Shown: positions 9,168-18,565, counted from the stretch's first letter. The stretch: DNA of 64,000 nucleotides from CBDFKV01 sp965249035 (GCA_965249035.1 CBDFKV010000007.1:1629466-1693465), one strand, 5' to 3'. Notes: generated by a model from the sequence alone, not told the origin. Numbers and translations: made by a program.

Positions 9168-9313
9168 CAAACACGCCTGTTAGTTAATTTACCCGTGCTC
9201 ACCGTCAGTCTAGGCAAGCGGGCTTCAATAATATTGAATAGTGCGTCTATTTTACACCACAAGCGCAACGACCCAATCAGCATCGTCGATACAACCGGGG
9301 AGAAGGCCAGCCA

Positions 9314-9346
9314 TTGACAGCACACATCCAATGAAAATGGTATATT
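9314..9346 (+). promoter_or_regulatory. Candidate promoter with extended -10
   Basis: TTGACA at 9314-9319 and TATATT at 9341-9346, preceded by TGG (extended -10 pattern). The 21-base spacer is longer than ideal, so the extended -10 probably carries most of the activity. It would serve the PP-loop/TusA-like pair, with a leader of about 25 bases. Confidence 0.4.
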
Positions 9347-9376
9347 CACGCCCCTTTTTCAAGCCCCGTTTTACTC

Positions 9377-10441
9377 ATGTCTTCTGACGCCAATCCCAAG
9401 CAACGACGCGCCGTTGCGTTGATTTCCGGTGGCTTAGATTCTTTGCTAGCAGCCAAGGTTATGCTGGATCAAGGTATCCACGTCGAGGGAATTAACTTTT
9501 ATACCGGCTTTTGCGTTGAGGGGCACACCCACGCGATTCGCAATCAGGACGAAAAAAAACAAGCTAAAAAGCGTAATAACGCGCTGTGGGTAGCGGAACA
9601 GCTGGATATCAAACTGCACATCATCGACATCATCGAGCCGTATAAAGAAGTACTACTTAACCCCAAGCATGGCTACGGCGCGAACATGAACCCCTGCTTG
9701 GATTGCAAGATCTTTATGGTCAAAAAGGCGATGGAGTGGATGCACGAACATGATTTTGATTTTGTAATTACGGGCGAAGTGATTGGCCAGCGGCCCATGT
9801 CGCAGCGTAAAGACACCATGCCGGTCGTGCAGCGTGAATCGGGGATCAAGGACTTGCTCCTGCGCCCCTTGTGTGCAAAAAATCTGCCGGAAACGTTGCC
9901 AGAGCGCGAAGGCTGGGTCAATCGAGAGCAACTGCACGACTTCTCAGGCCGTAATCGTAAACCGCAGATTGAACTGGTCAATCAGCTTGGCATTAAAGAT
10001 TATGCTCAGCCGGCCGGTGGTTGCTGTTTTTTGACCGATGCCAATTATTCGGCCAAGTTGGTGGATATGTGGGAGCACCGCTCCAGTCGCGACTACAGTC
10101 TGGATGACATCATTCTGCTGAAAGTTGGGCGCCACCTACGTCCGAAGCCCCATTTTAAGATGATCGTCGCTCGCGATGCCGGCGAAACCAACTATTTGAG
10201 TGGCTACAAAAAACAATTCTCGCATCTGGTGATGAAATCACACGGCGGCCCTTTGACCCTGATTGAAGGTGATCTCCAAGAAGGTGATATTGAGCTAGCC
10301 GCCAGCATTGCTGCGCGTTTTGGACAAGGCCGCAGCGCGGATAGCGTGTTATTCCAGATTGGCACCCCCGACGGTGAAACCAAGCCGTTGGAAGTCGTTC
10401 CCATGCCCGCCGAGAAAATCGCCCAGGAATGGTATGTCTAG
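9377..10441 (+). CDS. PP-loop tRNA-thiolation-like protein with NFACT-R-like C-terminus
   Basis: A 354-residue protein related to MnmA/ThiI-type sulfur-transfer enzymes. The PP-loop ATPase motif SGGLDS is at residues 17-22. Cys107 and Cys110 form a PCLDC motif, and Cys216-Cys217 lie in AGGCCF; these are candidates for persulfide chemistry or metal binding. The C-terminal part (LLKVGRHLRPKPHFKMIVARDAGE and onward) resembles the NFACT-R/DUF814 RNA-binding segment. Such fusions are usually annotated as predicted tRNA 2- or 4-thiouridine synthases. Its stop codon lies inside the start of a TusA-like sulfur carrier gene, which supports a role in sulfur relay to tRNA. The exact substrate is unknown. 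Start: ATG 9377, matching the promoter position. Confidence 0.8.
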   Translation: MSSDANPKQRRAVALISGGLDSLLAAKVMLDQGIHVEGINFYTGFCVEGHTHAIRNQDEKKQAKKRNNALWVAEQLDIKLHIIDIIEPYKEVLLNPKHGYGANMNPCLDCKIFMVKKAMEWMHEHDFDFVITGEVIGQRPMSQRKDTMPVVQRESGIKDLLLRPLCAKNLPETLPEREGWVNREQLHDFSGRNRKPQIELVNQLGIKDYAQPAGGCCFLTDANYSAKLVDMWEHRSSRDYSLDDIILLKVGRHLRPKPHFKMIVARDAGETNYLSGYKKQFSHLVMKSHGGPLTLIEGDLQEGDIELAASIAARFGQGRSADSVLFQIGTPDGETKPLEVVPMPAEKIAQEWYV

Positions 10442-10667
10442 TCACAAGTTGGACGCTCGCAACCTGATGTGTCCTTTGCCGGTCATCCGCGCGCAAGACA
10501 GAGTCGCCACCCTAGCACCCGGCGATCAACTGACGGTATACGCGACCGATCCCGGCGCGCTGAATGATATCCCTGCCTGGTGCCGGATTAACGGTCACCG
10601 CGTGATCGGACAAAGCCGAGAGGGGCGTGAGGTGATGATTACGATTGAAGTCGGGGCGGCTGATTAA
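10434..10667 (+). CDS. TusA-family sulfur carrier protein
   Basis: A 77-residue protein starting at ATG 10434, eight bases before the end of the upstream PP-loop gene, so the two are almost certainly translationally coupled. LDARNLMCPLPVIRAQ holds the CPxP motif with Cys13 as the presumed persulfide-carrying residue. The rest (PGDQLTVYATDPGALNDIPAW) matches the small alpha/beta TusA fold. Known TusA proteins pass sulfur from a cysteine desulfurase to tRNA-modifying enzymes, and the overlap suggests it delivers sulfur to the adjacent PP-loop enzyme. It is not clearly the housekeeping tusA itself. Confidence 0.85.
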   Translation: MSSHKLDARNLMCPLPVIRAQDRVATLAPGDQLTVYATDPGALNDIPAWCRINGHRVIGQSREGREVMITIEVGAAD

Positions 10668-10750
10668 GCCATCTTCCACAAATAAGTTACCGTTTAGGCT
10701 TTACAACGTGCTCTGTGAAAATTTCGAGAATCACGAGCCTTAGAGTATTT

Positions 10751-10756
10751 TATAAT
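10751..10756 (+). promoter_or_regulatory. Candidate -10 element for leuC
   Basis: A consensus TATAAT lies 40 bases before the leuC ATG in the 129-base gap after the TusA-like gene. No good -35 hexamer is seen at the right spacing, and there is no leucine-codon-rich leader peptide to suggest attenuation. Confidence 0.35.
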
Positions 10757-10796
10757 CGCGCGCTGTTTTAGTAATGATAACGATTGAGAATTACGC

Positions 10797-12200
10797 ATGA
10801 ATCAGACCATGTACGACAAAATTTGGGACGCTCATTTGGTGTATGAGAGTGAGGGCACCACGCCGCTGCTCTACGTCGACCGACACCTAATGCACGAAGT
10901 GACCAGCCCACAGGCATTCGAAGGATTAAAAGTCGCTGGGCGACCAGTGCGCAATAAGCACAGCATATTGGCAACCATGGACCATTGTGTTCCGACTAAG
11001 AATCGCGAACTACCAATTGCCGATCCGATTGCCAAAAAACAAATCGAAACCATGTCAGATAATTGCGCTACACACGATTTGAATCTCTACGACATGGCGA
11101 ATGAAAACAACGGCGTCATCCACATTGTCGTACCCGAACACGGTTTTGTTCACCCTGGCATGACAGTTGTGTGTGGTGACAGCCATACCGCCACCCACGG
11201 CGCTTTTGGTGCATTAGCATTTGGCGTCGGCACTTCAGAAGTTGAGCACGTTTTAGCCACGCAAACCCTGCAACAGGAACGCTCAAAAACCATGAAGGTC
11301 GAAGTCAATGGTGAGCTATCTGAATATTGCACCGCTAAAGATATCGCTTTGGCGATTATTGGCAAAATAGGCACGTCGGGTGGTACTGGCTATGTGATTG
11401 AATTCACCGGAGATGCGGTCAAAAGCCTAACTATGGAAGGCCGAATGACGCTGTGCAATATGACCATTGAAGCGGGCGCCCGCGCGGGTTTAGTCGCACC
11501 CGATGAAAAAACTTACGCATTTCTAAAAGGCCGCGAATTCGCACCACAAGGTGAAGACTGGGATTTAGCGATGGCTTATTGGACCAGCTTGCCAAGTGAC
11601 GAGGGCGCTGAGTTTGACGCAGTGGTTACGCTGAATGCCGCAGACATTGTGCCGCAAGTCAGTTGGGGAACTTCACCTGAGCAAGTCGTTGGGGTTGATG
11701 GAAAAGTCCCCTCCCCAGATAGCTTTGCCAGCGAAGTTCAGCGCCAAGCCTGCGAGAACGCCTTGGCCTACATGGGTTTGGATGCGGGTACCCCGATGAC
11801 CGATATTGCGATTGACTACGTCTTTATTGGCTCTTGCACCAATGGTCGGATCGAAGATTTTCGCGCGGCCGCCAAAATCACAGAAGGCACTCAAGTTGCG
11901 GACCATGTTACCGCCATCGCAGTGCCGGGGTCGTATCGGGTTAAAAAGCAAGCCGAAGCAGAGGGTTTGGACAAAATCTTTCTGGATGCCGGCTGGGAAT
12001 GGCGAGAACCAGGATGCTCCATGTGCTTAGCCATGAATGGAGACGAACTCAAACAAGAGCAGCGTTGTGCATCAACCTCAAACCGCAATTTTGAAGGCCG
12101 GCAAGGCAAGGGTGGACGTACGCATTTAGTCTCCCCCGCAATGGCCGCTGCGGCTGCCGCTAACGGCACCTTTACGGATATACGCCAAATCGAACAATAA
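10797..12200 (+). CDS. leuC: 3-isopropylmalate dehydratase large subunit
   Basis: A 467-residue iron-sulfur isomerase subunit that, with LeuD, converts 2-isopropylmalate to 3-isopropylmalate in leucine synthesis. [4Fe-4S] ligands are visible in FIGSCTNGRIEDF (near residue 347) and GCSMCLAMN (near residue 407). Other signatures: DRHLMHEVTSPQAFEGL and VCGDSHTATHGAFGALAFG. Length is normal. ATG 10797 has TGAGAA about ten bases upstream; a second ATG at codon 5 is less likely. leuD follows after 19 bases. Confidence 0.96.
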   Translation: MNQTMYDKIWDAHLVYESEGTTPLLYVDRHLMHEVTSPQAFEGLKVAGRPVRNKHSILATMDHCVPTKNRELPIADPIAKKQIETMSDNCATHDLNLYDMANENNGVIHIVVPEHGFVHPGMTVVCGDSHTATHGAFGALAFGVGTSEVEHVLATQTLQQERSKTMKVEVNGELSEYCTAKDIALAIIGKIGTSGGTGYVIEFTGDAVKSLTMEGRMTLCNMTIEAGARAGLVAPDEKTYAFLKGREFAPQGEDWDLAMAYWTSLPSDEGAEFDAVVTLNAADIVPQVSWGTSPEQVVGVDGKVPSPDSFASEVQRQACENALAYMGLDAGTPMTDIAIDYVFIGSCTNGRIEDFRAAAKITEGTQVADHVTAIAVPGSYRVKKQAEAEGLDKIFLDAGWEWREPGCSMCLAMNGDELKQEQRCASTSNRNFEGRQGKGGRTHLVSPAMAAAAAANGTFTDIRQIEQ

Positions 12201-12219
12201 GCACCAGACAAAATTCACC

Positions 12220-12840
12220 ATGCAAAAATATACGAAACATACGAGTGTCGCTGCCTTGCTTAACCGTAGCAATGTTGACACGGACCAAATCATTCCCAAG
12301 CAATTCTTAAAGAAAGTTGAGCGTAGCGGTTTTGGCGTGCACCTGTTTCATGACTGGCGCTACCACGAAGATGGCAGCGATAACCCCAGTTTTGAGCTGA
12401 ATCACCCGGCATTTCGCGGCGCTAAAATTCTGGTGGCGGGGGAAAACTTTGGCTGCGGTTCATCGCGCGAGCACGCACCGTGGGCGATTGAGGACTATGG
12501 ATTTAACACGATCATCTCAAGCAGTTACGCTGATATATTCTTTAGCAACTGTTTTAAAAATGGCATTTTGCCGATCACAGTTGACCACAAAACCTTAGCC
12601 ACTTTGATGGCTGAAATATCTGCCAAACCGGGCACCCAGTTTAGCGTAGACCTTGAAGCCCAAACCGTCAGCACTGAGGTGGGTACGGTGGTTGAATTTG
12701 CAGTAGACCCCGTGCGCAAAAACAATTTAATCAACGGGCTCGACGATATCGGGCTTTCAATGCGCCAGATTGATCACATTGATGCGTTTGAAGCCAAACA
12801 AAAACAAGCCATGCCCTGGCTGTGGCGACATGCCTCTTAG
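12220..12840 (+). CDS. leuD: 3-isopropylmalate dehydratase small subunit
   Basis: A 206-residue subunit that pairs with LeuC and provides the swivelling domain. NVDTDQIIPKQFLK near the N-terminus and GENFGCGSSREHAPWAIEDYG near residue 75 are diagnostic. Length matches the proteobacterial LeuD family. It lies 19 bases after leuC and 42 bases before the LeuA-like gene, all on the same strand, so a single transcript is likely. Confidence 0.96.
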   Translation: MQKYTKHTSVAALLNRSNVDTDQIIPKQFLKKVERSGFGVHLFHDWRYHEDGSDNPSFELNHPAFRGAKILVAGENFGCGSSREHAPWAIEDYGFNTIISSSYADIFFSNCFKNGILPITVDHKTLATLMAEISAKPGTQFSVDLEAQTVSTEVGTVVEFAVDPVRKNNLINGLDDIGLSMRQIDHIDAFEAKQKQAMPWLWRHAS

Positions 12841-12882
12841 CGCCCCAATCAGCCCAAATCACTAGGCTAAAAACCCATTACT

Positions 12883-14415
12883 ATGTCCGCCCGCCGACAC
12901 ATCGCCTTAATGGACACCACGCTACGTGATGGTGAACAAACCGAGGGCGTGTCGTTTACGCCAGCTGAAAAGGTCAACATCGCCAAGGCTTTACTTAATT
13001 CGCTGCGGATTGATCGCATAGAGGTGGCGTCCGCGCGTGTTTCTGACGGCGAACAACTCGCCGTTGCCAGCCTCAACCAGTGGGCCAGAAAAGCAGGCTT
13101 AGACGACCGGATCGAAGTGCTCGGCTTTATCGACCACACCCGTAGCGTGGATTGGATTTGTGAAGCAGGCGGCAAAGTGATCAACCTACTGACTAAGGGC
13201 AGCGAAAAACATTGCTGGGAGCAATTAGGCAAAGATTTAACAGCGCACGTTGCAGACATCAAACGCACGGTTGAATACGCGCTCGAGAAAAACCTCAAGG
13301 TCAACGTCTACCTCGAGGATTGGTCGAATGGCTATTGTGACAGCCCAGATTACGTTTTTGGCCTACTGGATGCGCTCAAAAATATGGGCATTTCGCACTT
13401 TATGCTGCCCGATACGCTGGGAGTGATGTCTCCAGACGAGGTGTATTCCAGCCTCAGCGATATGTGTGCACGTTATCCGAGCTTGCCCTTTGATTTCCAC
13501 CCGCATAATGACTATGGCTTAGCGGTGGCTAACTCGATGGCGGCGGTGCGCGCCGGGGTCAATACCATTCACTGCACGGTAAATTGCCTGGGAGAGCGCG
13601 CAGGTAACGCTTCTGTCGCTGAATTAGCGGCGGTATTAAAAGATAAAATGGGCATGGATGTCTCCATTGACGAAACACGCATCGTTCATCTCAGTAATTT
13701 AGTCGCAAATTTTTCTGGTAAACGGGTCGCGGCCAATGCGCCGATTGTGGGTACTGATGTGTTTACCCAGACCGCCGGAATCCACGCCGACGGTGATCAA
13801 AAAGGTGATCTGTATAAAACCAAGCTCAGCCCGGAACGTTTTGCGCGCGAGCGTAGCTATGCCTTGGGCAAGCTGAGTGGCAAGGCGTCGCTGACAAAAA
13901 ATCTGGAAGCCTTAGGCCTTAGCTTGTCCGAAGAAAAGCAAGACAAAGTGCTAAAGCGAATTATCAAATTAGGGGATTCCAAGCAGCGTATTTCTACGGA
14001 TGACTTGCCTTTCATCATCGCCGACGTATTGGAAAGCAAGGACTACCATCACATTGAGCTATTGAATTGCTCGATCGCCAGCAAACTCGACGAAGAAACG
14101 GTGGTCAGTATTAAAGTAACTATTAACGGCCAAACTCATCGATCTGAAGGCCACGGAAACGGCGGTTTTGATGCGTTTATCGACGCCATCAAGAAGGTAC
14201 TTCCCGCACACAATATCACTTTGCCCGAACTTACCGACTACGAAGTACATATTCCCAAGGGTGGTAACACCGACGCACTGACTGAGTGTATTACGAGCTG
14301 GAAAGACAGCGACGGCAAGCTGATCAAAACCCGTGGTTTGCATGCCAATCAAGTGTATGCGGCAGTGCATGCTGCGCTACGCATCATTAATATCCAGCTA
14401 CACGACGCGCAATAA
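12883..14415 (+). CDS. Alpha-isopropylmalate/citramalate synthase family protein (LeuA2-like)
   Basis: A 510-residue aldol-type acyltransferase of the DRE-TIM superfamily. The N-terminal TIM barrel has LMDTTLRDGEQTEGVSFT (catalytic Arg and metal-binding Asp), FHPHNDYGLAVANS (metal-binding His pair) and NCLGERAGNASVAEL. The C-terminal part (HIELLNCSIASKLDEETV to the end) matches the LeuA allosteric dimer domain, suggesting feedback control by leucine or isoleucine. Whether it uses 2-ketoisovalerate (leucine) or pyruvate (citramalate, isoleucine) cannot be decided by eye. Its position directly after leuCD, where leuB is more usual, supports a role in branched-chain synthesis. The product name LeuA2 is a family-level guess. 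Confidence 0.85.
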   Translation: MSARRHIALMDTTLRDGEQTEGVSFTPAEKVNIAKALLNSLRIDRIEVASARVSDGEQLAVASLNQWARKAGLDDRIEVLGFIDHTRSVDWICEAGGKVINLLTKGSEKHCWEQLGKDLTAHVADIKRTVEYALEKNLKVNVYLEDWSNGYCDSPDYVFGLLDALKNMGISHFMLPDTLGVMSPDEVYSSLSDMCARYPSLPFDFHPHNDYGLAVANSMAAVRAGVNTIHCTVNCLGERAGNASVAELAAVLKDKMGMDVSIDETRIVHLSNLVANFSGKRVAANAPIVGTDVFTQTAGIHADGDQKGDLYKTKLSPERFARERSYALGKLSGKASLTKNLEALGLSLSEEKQDKVLKRIIKLGDSKQRISTDDLPFIIADVLESKDYHHIELLNCSIASKLDEETVVSIKVTINGQTHRSEGHGNGGFDAFIDAIKKVLPAHNITLPELTDYEVHIPKGGNTDALTECITSWKDSDGKLIKTRGLHANQVYAAVHAALRIINIQLHDAQ

Positions 14416-14571
14416 TCCGAGCCAATAGCTAGCCAATATCGCCAAGCTTTTGGCTCTCGAATGATGTCGCTCCTCGGCACTATTGACGTCACATTCGGCA
14501 ATAAGCACGATTTTGACGCTAAAAACAGCAACTCCCCCTTTCTGCTTATAAACATCATGCTCGCGAGCGCC

Positions 14572-14577
14572 TATAAT
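14572..14577 (+). promoter_or_regulatory. Candidate -10 element immediately before pgi
   Basis: TATAAT ends seven bases before the pgi ATG at 14585. Transcription from it would start at or next to the ATG, giving a leaderless or nearly leaderless message. The -35 region is weak. Confidence 0.3.
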
Positions 14578-14584
14578 CGCTGGC

Positions 14585-16219
14585 ATGGCAGAAATCGACA
14601 AACAACCCCTAAAACAGCATTTTCAGGCAATAAAACATCTGAAAATGCGCGATTTGTTCGCAGCTGAGCCCAATCGCTTTGAGCAGTTTTCGCTTAAACA
14701 CGATGGCGTGCTGCTGGATTTCTCCAAAAACCAGATCACCGAGCAAACGCTGTCCCTGCTGATTCGATACGCCGAACAAGCCAAGCTGACTGACTGGCGC
14801 GATAAAATGTTCAGCGGCGAGGCAATTAATCACACCGAAGGCCGGGCTGTGTTACACACCGCCTTGCGTAATCGCTCCAATAATCCGGTTTATGTGGATG
14901 GTGACGACGTCATGCCCGCAGTCAATCACGAGCTTGACCGAATGAGCGCATTTTGTGATCAAGTGCGTGGCGGTGAGTGGCTTGGTTACACCGGCAAAAC
15001 CATCAGGAATATCGTCAACATAGGCATTGGTGGCTCTGACCTTGGGCCAGCATTCGTGGTAGAAGCACTGTATCCCTATCGCCATGACCGCATGCGGTTT
15101 CATTTTGTCTCCAACGTCGATAGCGAGCATATCCACGAACATTTACGTCAGGTTGACGCGGAAACCACTTTATTCATCGTTGCCTCAAAGACGTTTACCA
15201 CCATCGAGACCATGACCAATGCCCATACAGCGCGGCGATGGTTTCTGGAGCAAGTGGGTGATGAAGCGGCCATCGCCAAGCACTTTGTTGCGGTATCGAC
15301 CAATGCAGCTGACGTCAAAGCCTTTGGCATTGATGCGGATAATATGTTTGAATTTTGGGACTGGGTCGGTGGGCGCTATTCGCTGTGGTCAGCCATTGGT
15401 TTGCCGATTATGCTGTCGATCGGCCCCGCACAATTCTTGCAGCTGCTGGGCGGCGCGCATAGCATGGATAAGCACTTTCAAACCGCACCGCTGCGCCAAA
15501 ATATCCCGGTTATTCTGGGCTTATTGCGGTATTGGTACGGCACATTTTTTAATTCGCACTCGCATGTCATCCTGCCCTACGAGCATTTACTACGCAGCCT
15601 GCCAGACTATTTGCAGCAAACCGATATGGAAAGCAACGGCAAATCGGTTGACCGCGATGGTAAGTTTATCGACTACCCGACCGGCCCGATCATCTGGGGA
15701 CAAAGCGGCATTAACGGCCAGCATGCGTTTTATCAATTGCTGCATCAAGGTACGCGCGCGATTACCGCCGACTTCATTATCGCCCTAACAGCGCAAAACG
15801 AGCTGGGTAATCACCGCGATATTTTATTCGCCAACTTTCTCGCCCAAACTGAGGCACTAATGCGTGGCCGTACCGCAGAGGAAACCGAAGCACAACTCAG
15901 CCAACAAGGCATTCATGGTGATGACGCAGAAAAGCTGTTGCCGTATATGCTTTTTGCAGGTAACCACCCGACCAATTCAATTATTCTCGATTCAGTGACA
16001 CCGCACACGCTAGGTGCATTGATTGCGCTGTACGAACACAAGATTTTCACTCAGGGTGTGCTGCTGAATATCAATTCCTTTGACCAGTGGGGGGTAGAGT
16101 TTGGCAAAACCTTAACTCAGTCCATTTTACCTGAGCTGCGTAATGACGAGCCATTGCGCCATGATGGCTCAACCAACGCAATAATCGAACACTACCGCAG
16201 ACTAAACGCTGATTCTTAA
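14585..16219 (+). CDS. pgi: Glucose-6-phosphate isomerase
   Basis: A 544-residue cytoplasmic enzyme interconverting glucose-6-phosphate and fructose-6-phosphate. Signatures seen: NIGIGGSDLGPAFV near residue 143, VASKTFTTIETMTN near 200 (phosphate-binding segment), and QWGVEFGKTLTQSIL near 500. The N-terminus aligns with E. coli Pgi from the chosen ATG (FQAIKHLKMRDLFAAEPNRF). It opens the glycogen cluster, linking central metabolism to glucose-phosphate pools. glk begins two bases after its stop. Confidence 0.96.
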   Translation: MAEIDKQPLKQHFQAIKHLKMRDLFAAEPNRFEQFSLKHDGVLLDFSKNQITEQTLSLLIRYAEQAKLTDWRDKMFSGEAINHTEGRAVLHTALRNRSNNPVYVDGDDVMPAVNHELDRMSAFCDQVRGGEWLGYTGKTIRNIVNIGIGGSDLGPAFVVEALYPYRHDRMRFHFVSNVDSEHIHEHLRQVDAETTLFIVASKTFTTIETMTNAHTARRWFLEQVGDEAAIAKHFVAVSTNAADVKAFGIDADNMFEFWDWVGGRYSLWSAIGLPIMLSIGPAQFLQLLGGAHSMDKHFQTAPLRQNIPVILGLLRYWYGTFFNSHSHVILPYEHLLRSLPDYLQQTDMESNGKSVDRDGKFIDYPTGPIIWGQSGINGQHAFYQLLHQGTRAITADFIIALTAQNELGNHRDILFANFLAQTEALMRGRTAEETEAQLSQQGIHGDDAEKLLPYMLFAGNHPTNSIILDSVTPHTLGALIALYEHKIFTQGVLLNINSFDQWGVEFGKTLTQSILPELRNDEPLRHDGSTNAIIEHYRRLNADS

Positions 16220-16221
16220 GC

Positions 16222-17256
16222 ATGACCACCCGCCCATTTTTTATTGCTGATGATCTGGTGCCCAACCAAACCCGCCATCAGCGGCTGGAAATTCATGCCG
16301 ATATTGGCGGCACCTATTCGCGTTTTCGGCTGGTATTAGCTAGGCAGCCCCTGACTAATCAAGCCCTGGCCGAACAGCGTTACACCAATTCTGATTTCGA
16401 CAGGTTTACGCAGGTACTTGATGAATTCATAAAACGCCATGAAGTCGATACCCATGCCTGCGATTTTGTTGCGGCAATCGCTGGGCCAATCGCTGGGTCA
16501 ACAGAGCGGCAGCGCTGCAACCTAACTAATATCGATTGGACGATTGATGCGGCTAACTTACAACGCCAATACGGGTTTAGCCATGCGCTACTACTCAACG
16601 ATCTGGAAAGTGCGGCCTTTGGCGTGCTCAGCGAACCTCTGACACACACCGTCATTAATTCTGGACAGATGGCTGACGAAGGGGTTGCGCTAGTGGTCGG
16701 CATTGGAACCGGCTTAGGTATGGCTTACGCATTCCGCCATGCCGACACGCTGAGTGTATTTGCCAGTGAAGGTGGGCATATTGCCTTTAGCCCGCGCAAC
16801 TCGATACTGACGCAGATTAGTCAACAGCTCAGCCCTGACAATCAGCCATTAAGCTACGAAGATTTGTTATCTGGCTCAGGCATCGAAGATATATATAAAA
16901 CACTACAGCCCAACACCCAGCCGCTGGATGCTGCCAGCATTTCAGCCTTGGCACATCAAGGCCATCCGCTGGCGGAGCAAACCTTGGTCATCTTTGCCGA
17001 TCTCTGCGCGGCCTACCTGGCCAATCTGGCACTGGCTTTTCGACCAACGATGGGCATTCACTTGATCGGTGGCGTTACCGCCAAAAACAGCCAGTGGCTG
17101 CAAGGCAGACATTTTGTTGAAGCTTTTACCCGTCACCAACACATGACCCATTTACTCGAAAAAACCACCGTCCGGCTCTACGAGCAGCAAGACTTCGGCT
17201 TAAAAGGCGCTGCGATTGCGCTCAACACACTCAATGGGGGAGGCTCCCATGACTAA
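16222..17256 (+). CDS. glk: Glucokinase
   Basis: A 344-residue bacterial-type glucokinase that phosphorylates glucose with ATP. ADIGGTYSRFRLV near residue 27 is the phosphate-1 loop, LLNDLESAAFG near 130 carries the catalytic Asp region, and VVGIGTGLGMAYAF near 158 is the second phosphate loop. It lies two bases after pgi and overlaps the glgC start by eight bases, so it belongs to the glycogen operon. Free glucose released by MalQ, the GH57 enzyme or other amylases would re-enter metabolism through it. Confidence 0.92.
   Translation: MTTRPFFIADDLVPNQTRHQRLEIHADIGGTYSRFRLVLARQPLTNQALAEQRYTNSDFDRFTQVLDEFIKRHEVDTHACDFVAAIAGPIAGSTERQRCNLTNIDWTIDAANLQRQYGFSHALLLNDLESAAFGVLSEPLTHTVINSGQMADEGVALVVGIGTGLGMAYAFRHADTLSVFASEGGHIAFSPRNSILTQISQQLSPDNQPLSYEDLLSGSGIEDIYKTLQPNTQPLDAASISALAHQGHPLAEQTLVIFADLCAAYLANLALAFRPTMGIHLIGGVTAKNSQWLQGRHFVEAFTRHQHMTHLLEKTTVRLYEQQDFGLKGAAIALNTLNGGGSHD
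17238..17243 (+). promoter_or_regulatory. Ribosome binding site deciding the glgC start
   Basis: GGGAGG lies five bases before the ATG at 17249, inside the 3' end of glk. It favours this ATG over the in-frame ATGs at 17216 and 17234. Confidence 0.7.
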
Positions 17257-18565
17257 CACTTCCAAAACACAACGCTCTGGCGAACGCCACACCATGAACC
17301 CACGTAAAGCGAATCGAATTCGTCGTGATACCTTAGTGTTAGTACTCGCCGGTGGCGCAGGTTCACGACTCCAAGGCCTGACAAAATGGCGCGCCAAACC
17401 GGGTGTTCCGTTTGGTGGCAAATACCGTATCATTGATTTCGCACTCTCCAATTGCATCAACTCGGGCATACGCCGTATCGGTGTGCTGACGCAATATAAA
17501 TCACACTCGCTGATTCGGCATTTGCAACGCGGCTGGAATTTTTTGCGCCATGAAATCGGTGAATTTGTAGAGGTAATTCCAGCCCAGCAACGCACTGCTG
17601 ATAAGCAATGGTACAAGGGCACTGCCGATGCAATTTACCAAAACCTGGATATTCTGAACCAGCACAATCCTAAATATGTCTTGATCCTCGGTGGCGATCA
17701 TATTTACACCATGGACTATTCCTACATGCTAGCCACCCACGTTGAACGCGACGCCGATATCACTGTTGGCTGCATTGAAGTACCCATCGAAGAAGCCAAC
17801 GAATTTGGCGTGATGTCGGTCGATGATAGTTATCAAATCCAAGAATTTTCCGAAAAGCCCGCCCACCCACAGCCCGTCCCTGGCAAGCCTGACAAGGCTT
17901 TGGCATCGATGGGCATCTATATTTTTTCCAAACGAAAGTTGGTGCAATTGTTAATGGAAGACGCTGAAAAAACGGAAACCAGCCACGATTTTGGCAAGGA
18001 CATCATTCCGCAAAATGTCGCTGACCCCAATGCAAAGGTCGTGGCTTACCCGTTCCAGGATGAGAAGGGCAACCCTGCCTATTGGCGTGACGTTGGCTCG
18101 GTTGATTCGTACTGGGAAGCGAATATGGAGCTGTGCTCAGTTGAACCGCAATTGAATTTATACAGCCGAGACTGGCCGATCTGGACTTACCAAACCCAGC
18201 AACCACCGGCAAAATTTATTTTTGACGATGAGAAACGCCGCGGCGAAGCGATTGATTCGCTCGTTTCCGCGGGTTGTATTATTTCTGGCGCACGAGTCAA
18301 ACGCTCCATCATTTTCTCTTCGTGTCGGGTCGGTGAAGAATCTCTGGTCAAGGATTCGGTGATATTGCCCAAAGTGCAGATTGGGAAAAACTGCACAATC
18401 ACTAACGCCATCATCGACAAAAGCTGCCGCATCGCAGATGGACTAGAGATTGGCGTCAACCCGGAAGAGGATGCCAAGCTTTACCACCTGACTGAAAAAG
18501 GCATCGTTCTGGTCACCCCCGGCATGTTGGGTCAAGACTTGTTTTTCGATGATTTACTGAGGTAA
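17249..18565 (+). CDS. glgC: Glucose-1-phosphate adenylyltransferase
   Basis: A 438-residue enzyme making ADP-glucose from glucose-1-phosphate and ATP, the regulated entry step of glycogen synthesis. VLAGGAGSRLQGLTKWRAKPGVPFGGKYR (around residues 28-56) is the nucleotide-binding and activator region. GGDHIYTMDYSYML holds the metal-binding Asp, and FSEKPAHPQ the substrate Lys region. A left-handed beta-helix domain forms the C-terminus. The start at 17249 is supported by a strong GGGAGG site and overlaps the glk stop by eight bases. It is followed by a 159-base gap with its own possible promoter before the GH57 gene. Confidence 0.95.
   Translation: MTNTSKTQRSGERHTMNPRKANRIRRDTLVLVLAGGAGSRLQGLTKWRAKPGVPFGGKYRIIDFALSNCINSGIRRIGVLTQYKSHSLIRHLQRGWNFLRHEIGEFVEVIPAQQRTADKQWYKGTADAIYQNLDILNQHNPKYVLILGGDHIYTMDYSYMLATHVERDADITVGCIEVPIEEANEFGVMSVDDSYQIQEFSEKPAHPQPVPGKPDKALASMGIYIFSKRKLVQLLMEDAEKTETSHDFGKDIIPQNVADPNAKVVAYPFQDEKGNPAYWRDVGSVDSYWEANMELCSVEPQLNLYSRDWPIWTYQTQQPPAKFIFDDEKRRGEAIDSLVSAGCIISGARVKRSIIFSSCRVGEESLVKDSVILPKVQIGKNCTITNAIIDKSCRIADGLEIGVNPEEDAKLYHLTEKGIVLVTPGMLGQDLFFDDLLR

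Noticed and set aside
10668..10796. Leucine attenuator leader before leuC
   Set aside because: No short frame with a run of leucine codons and no terminator hairpin were found.
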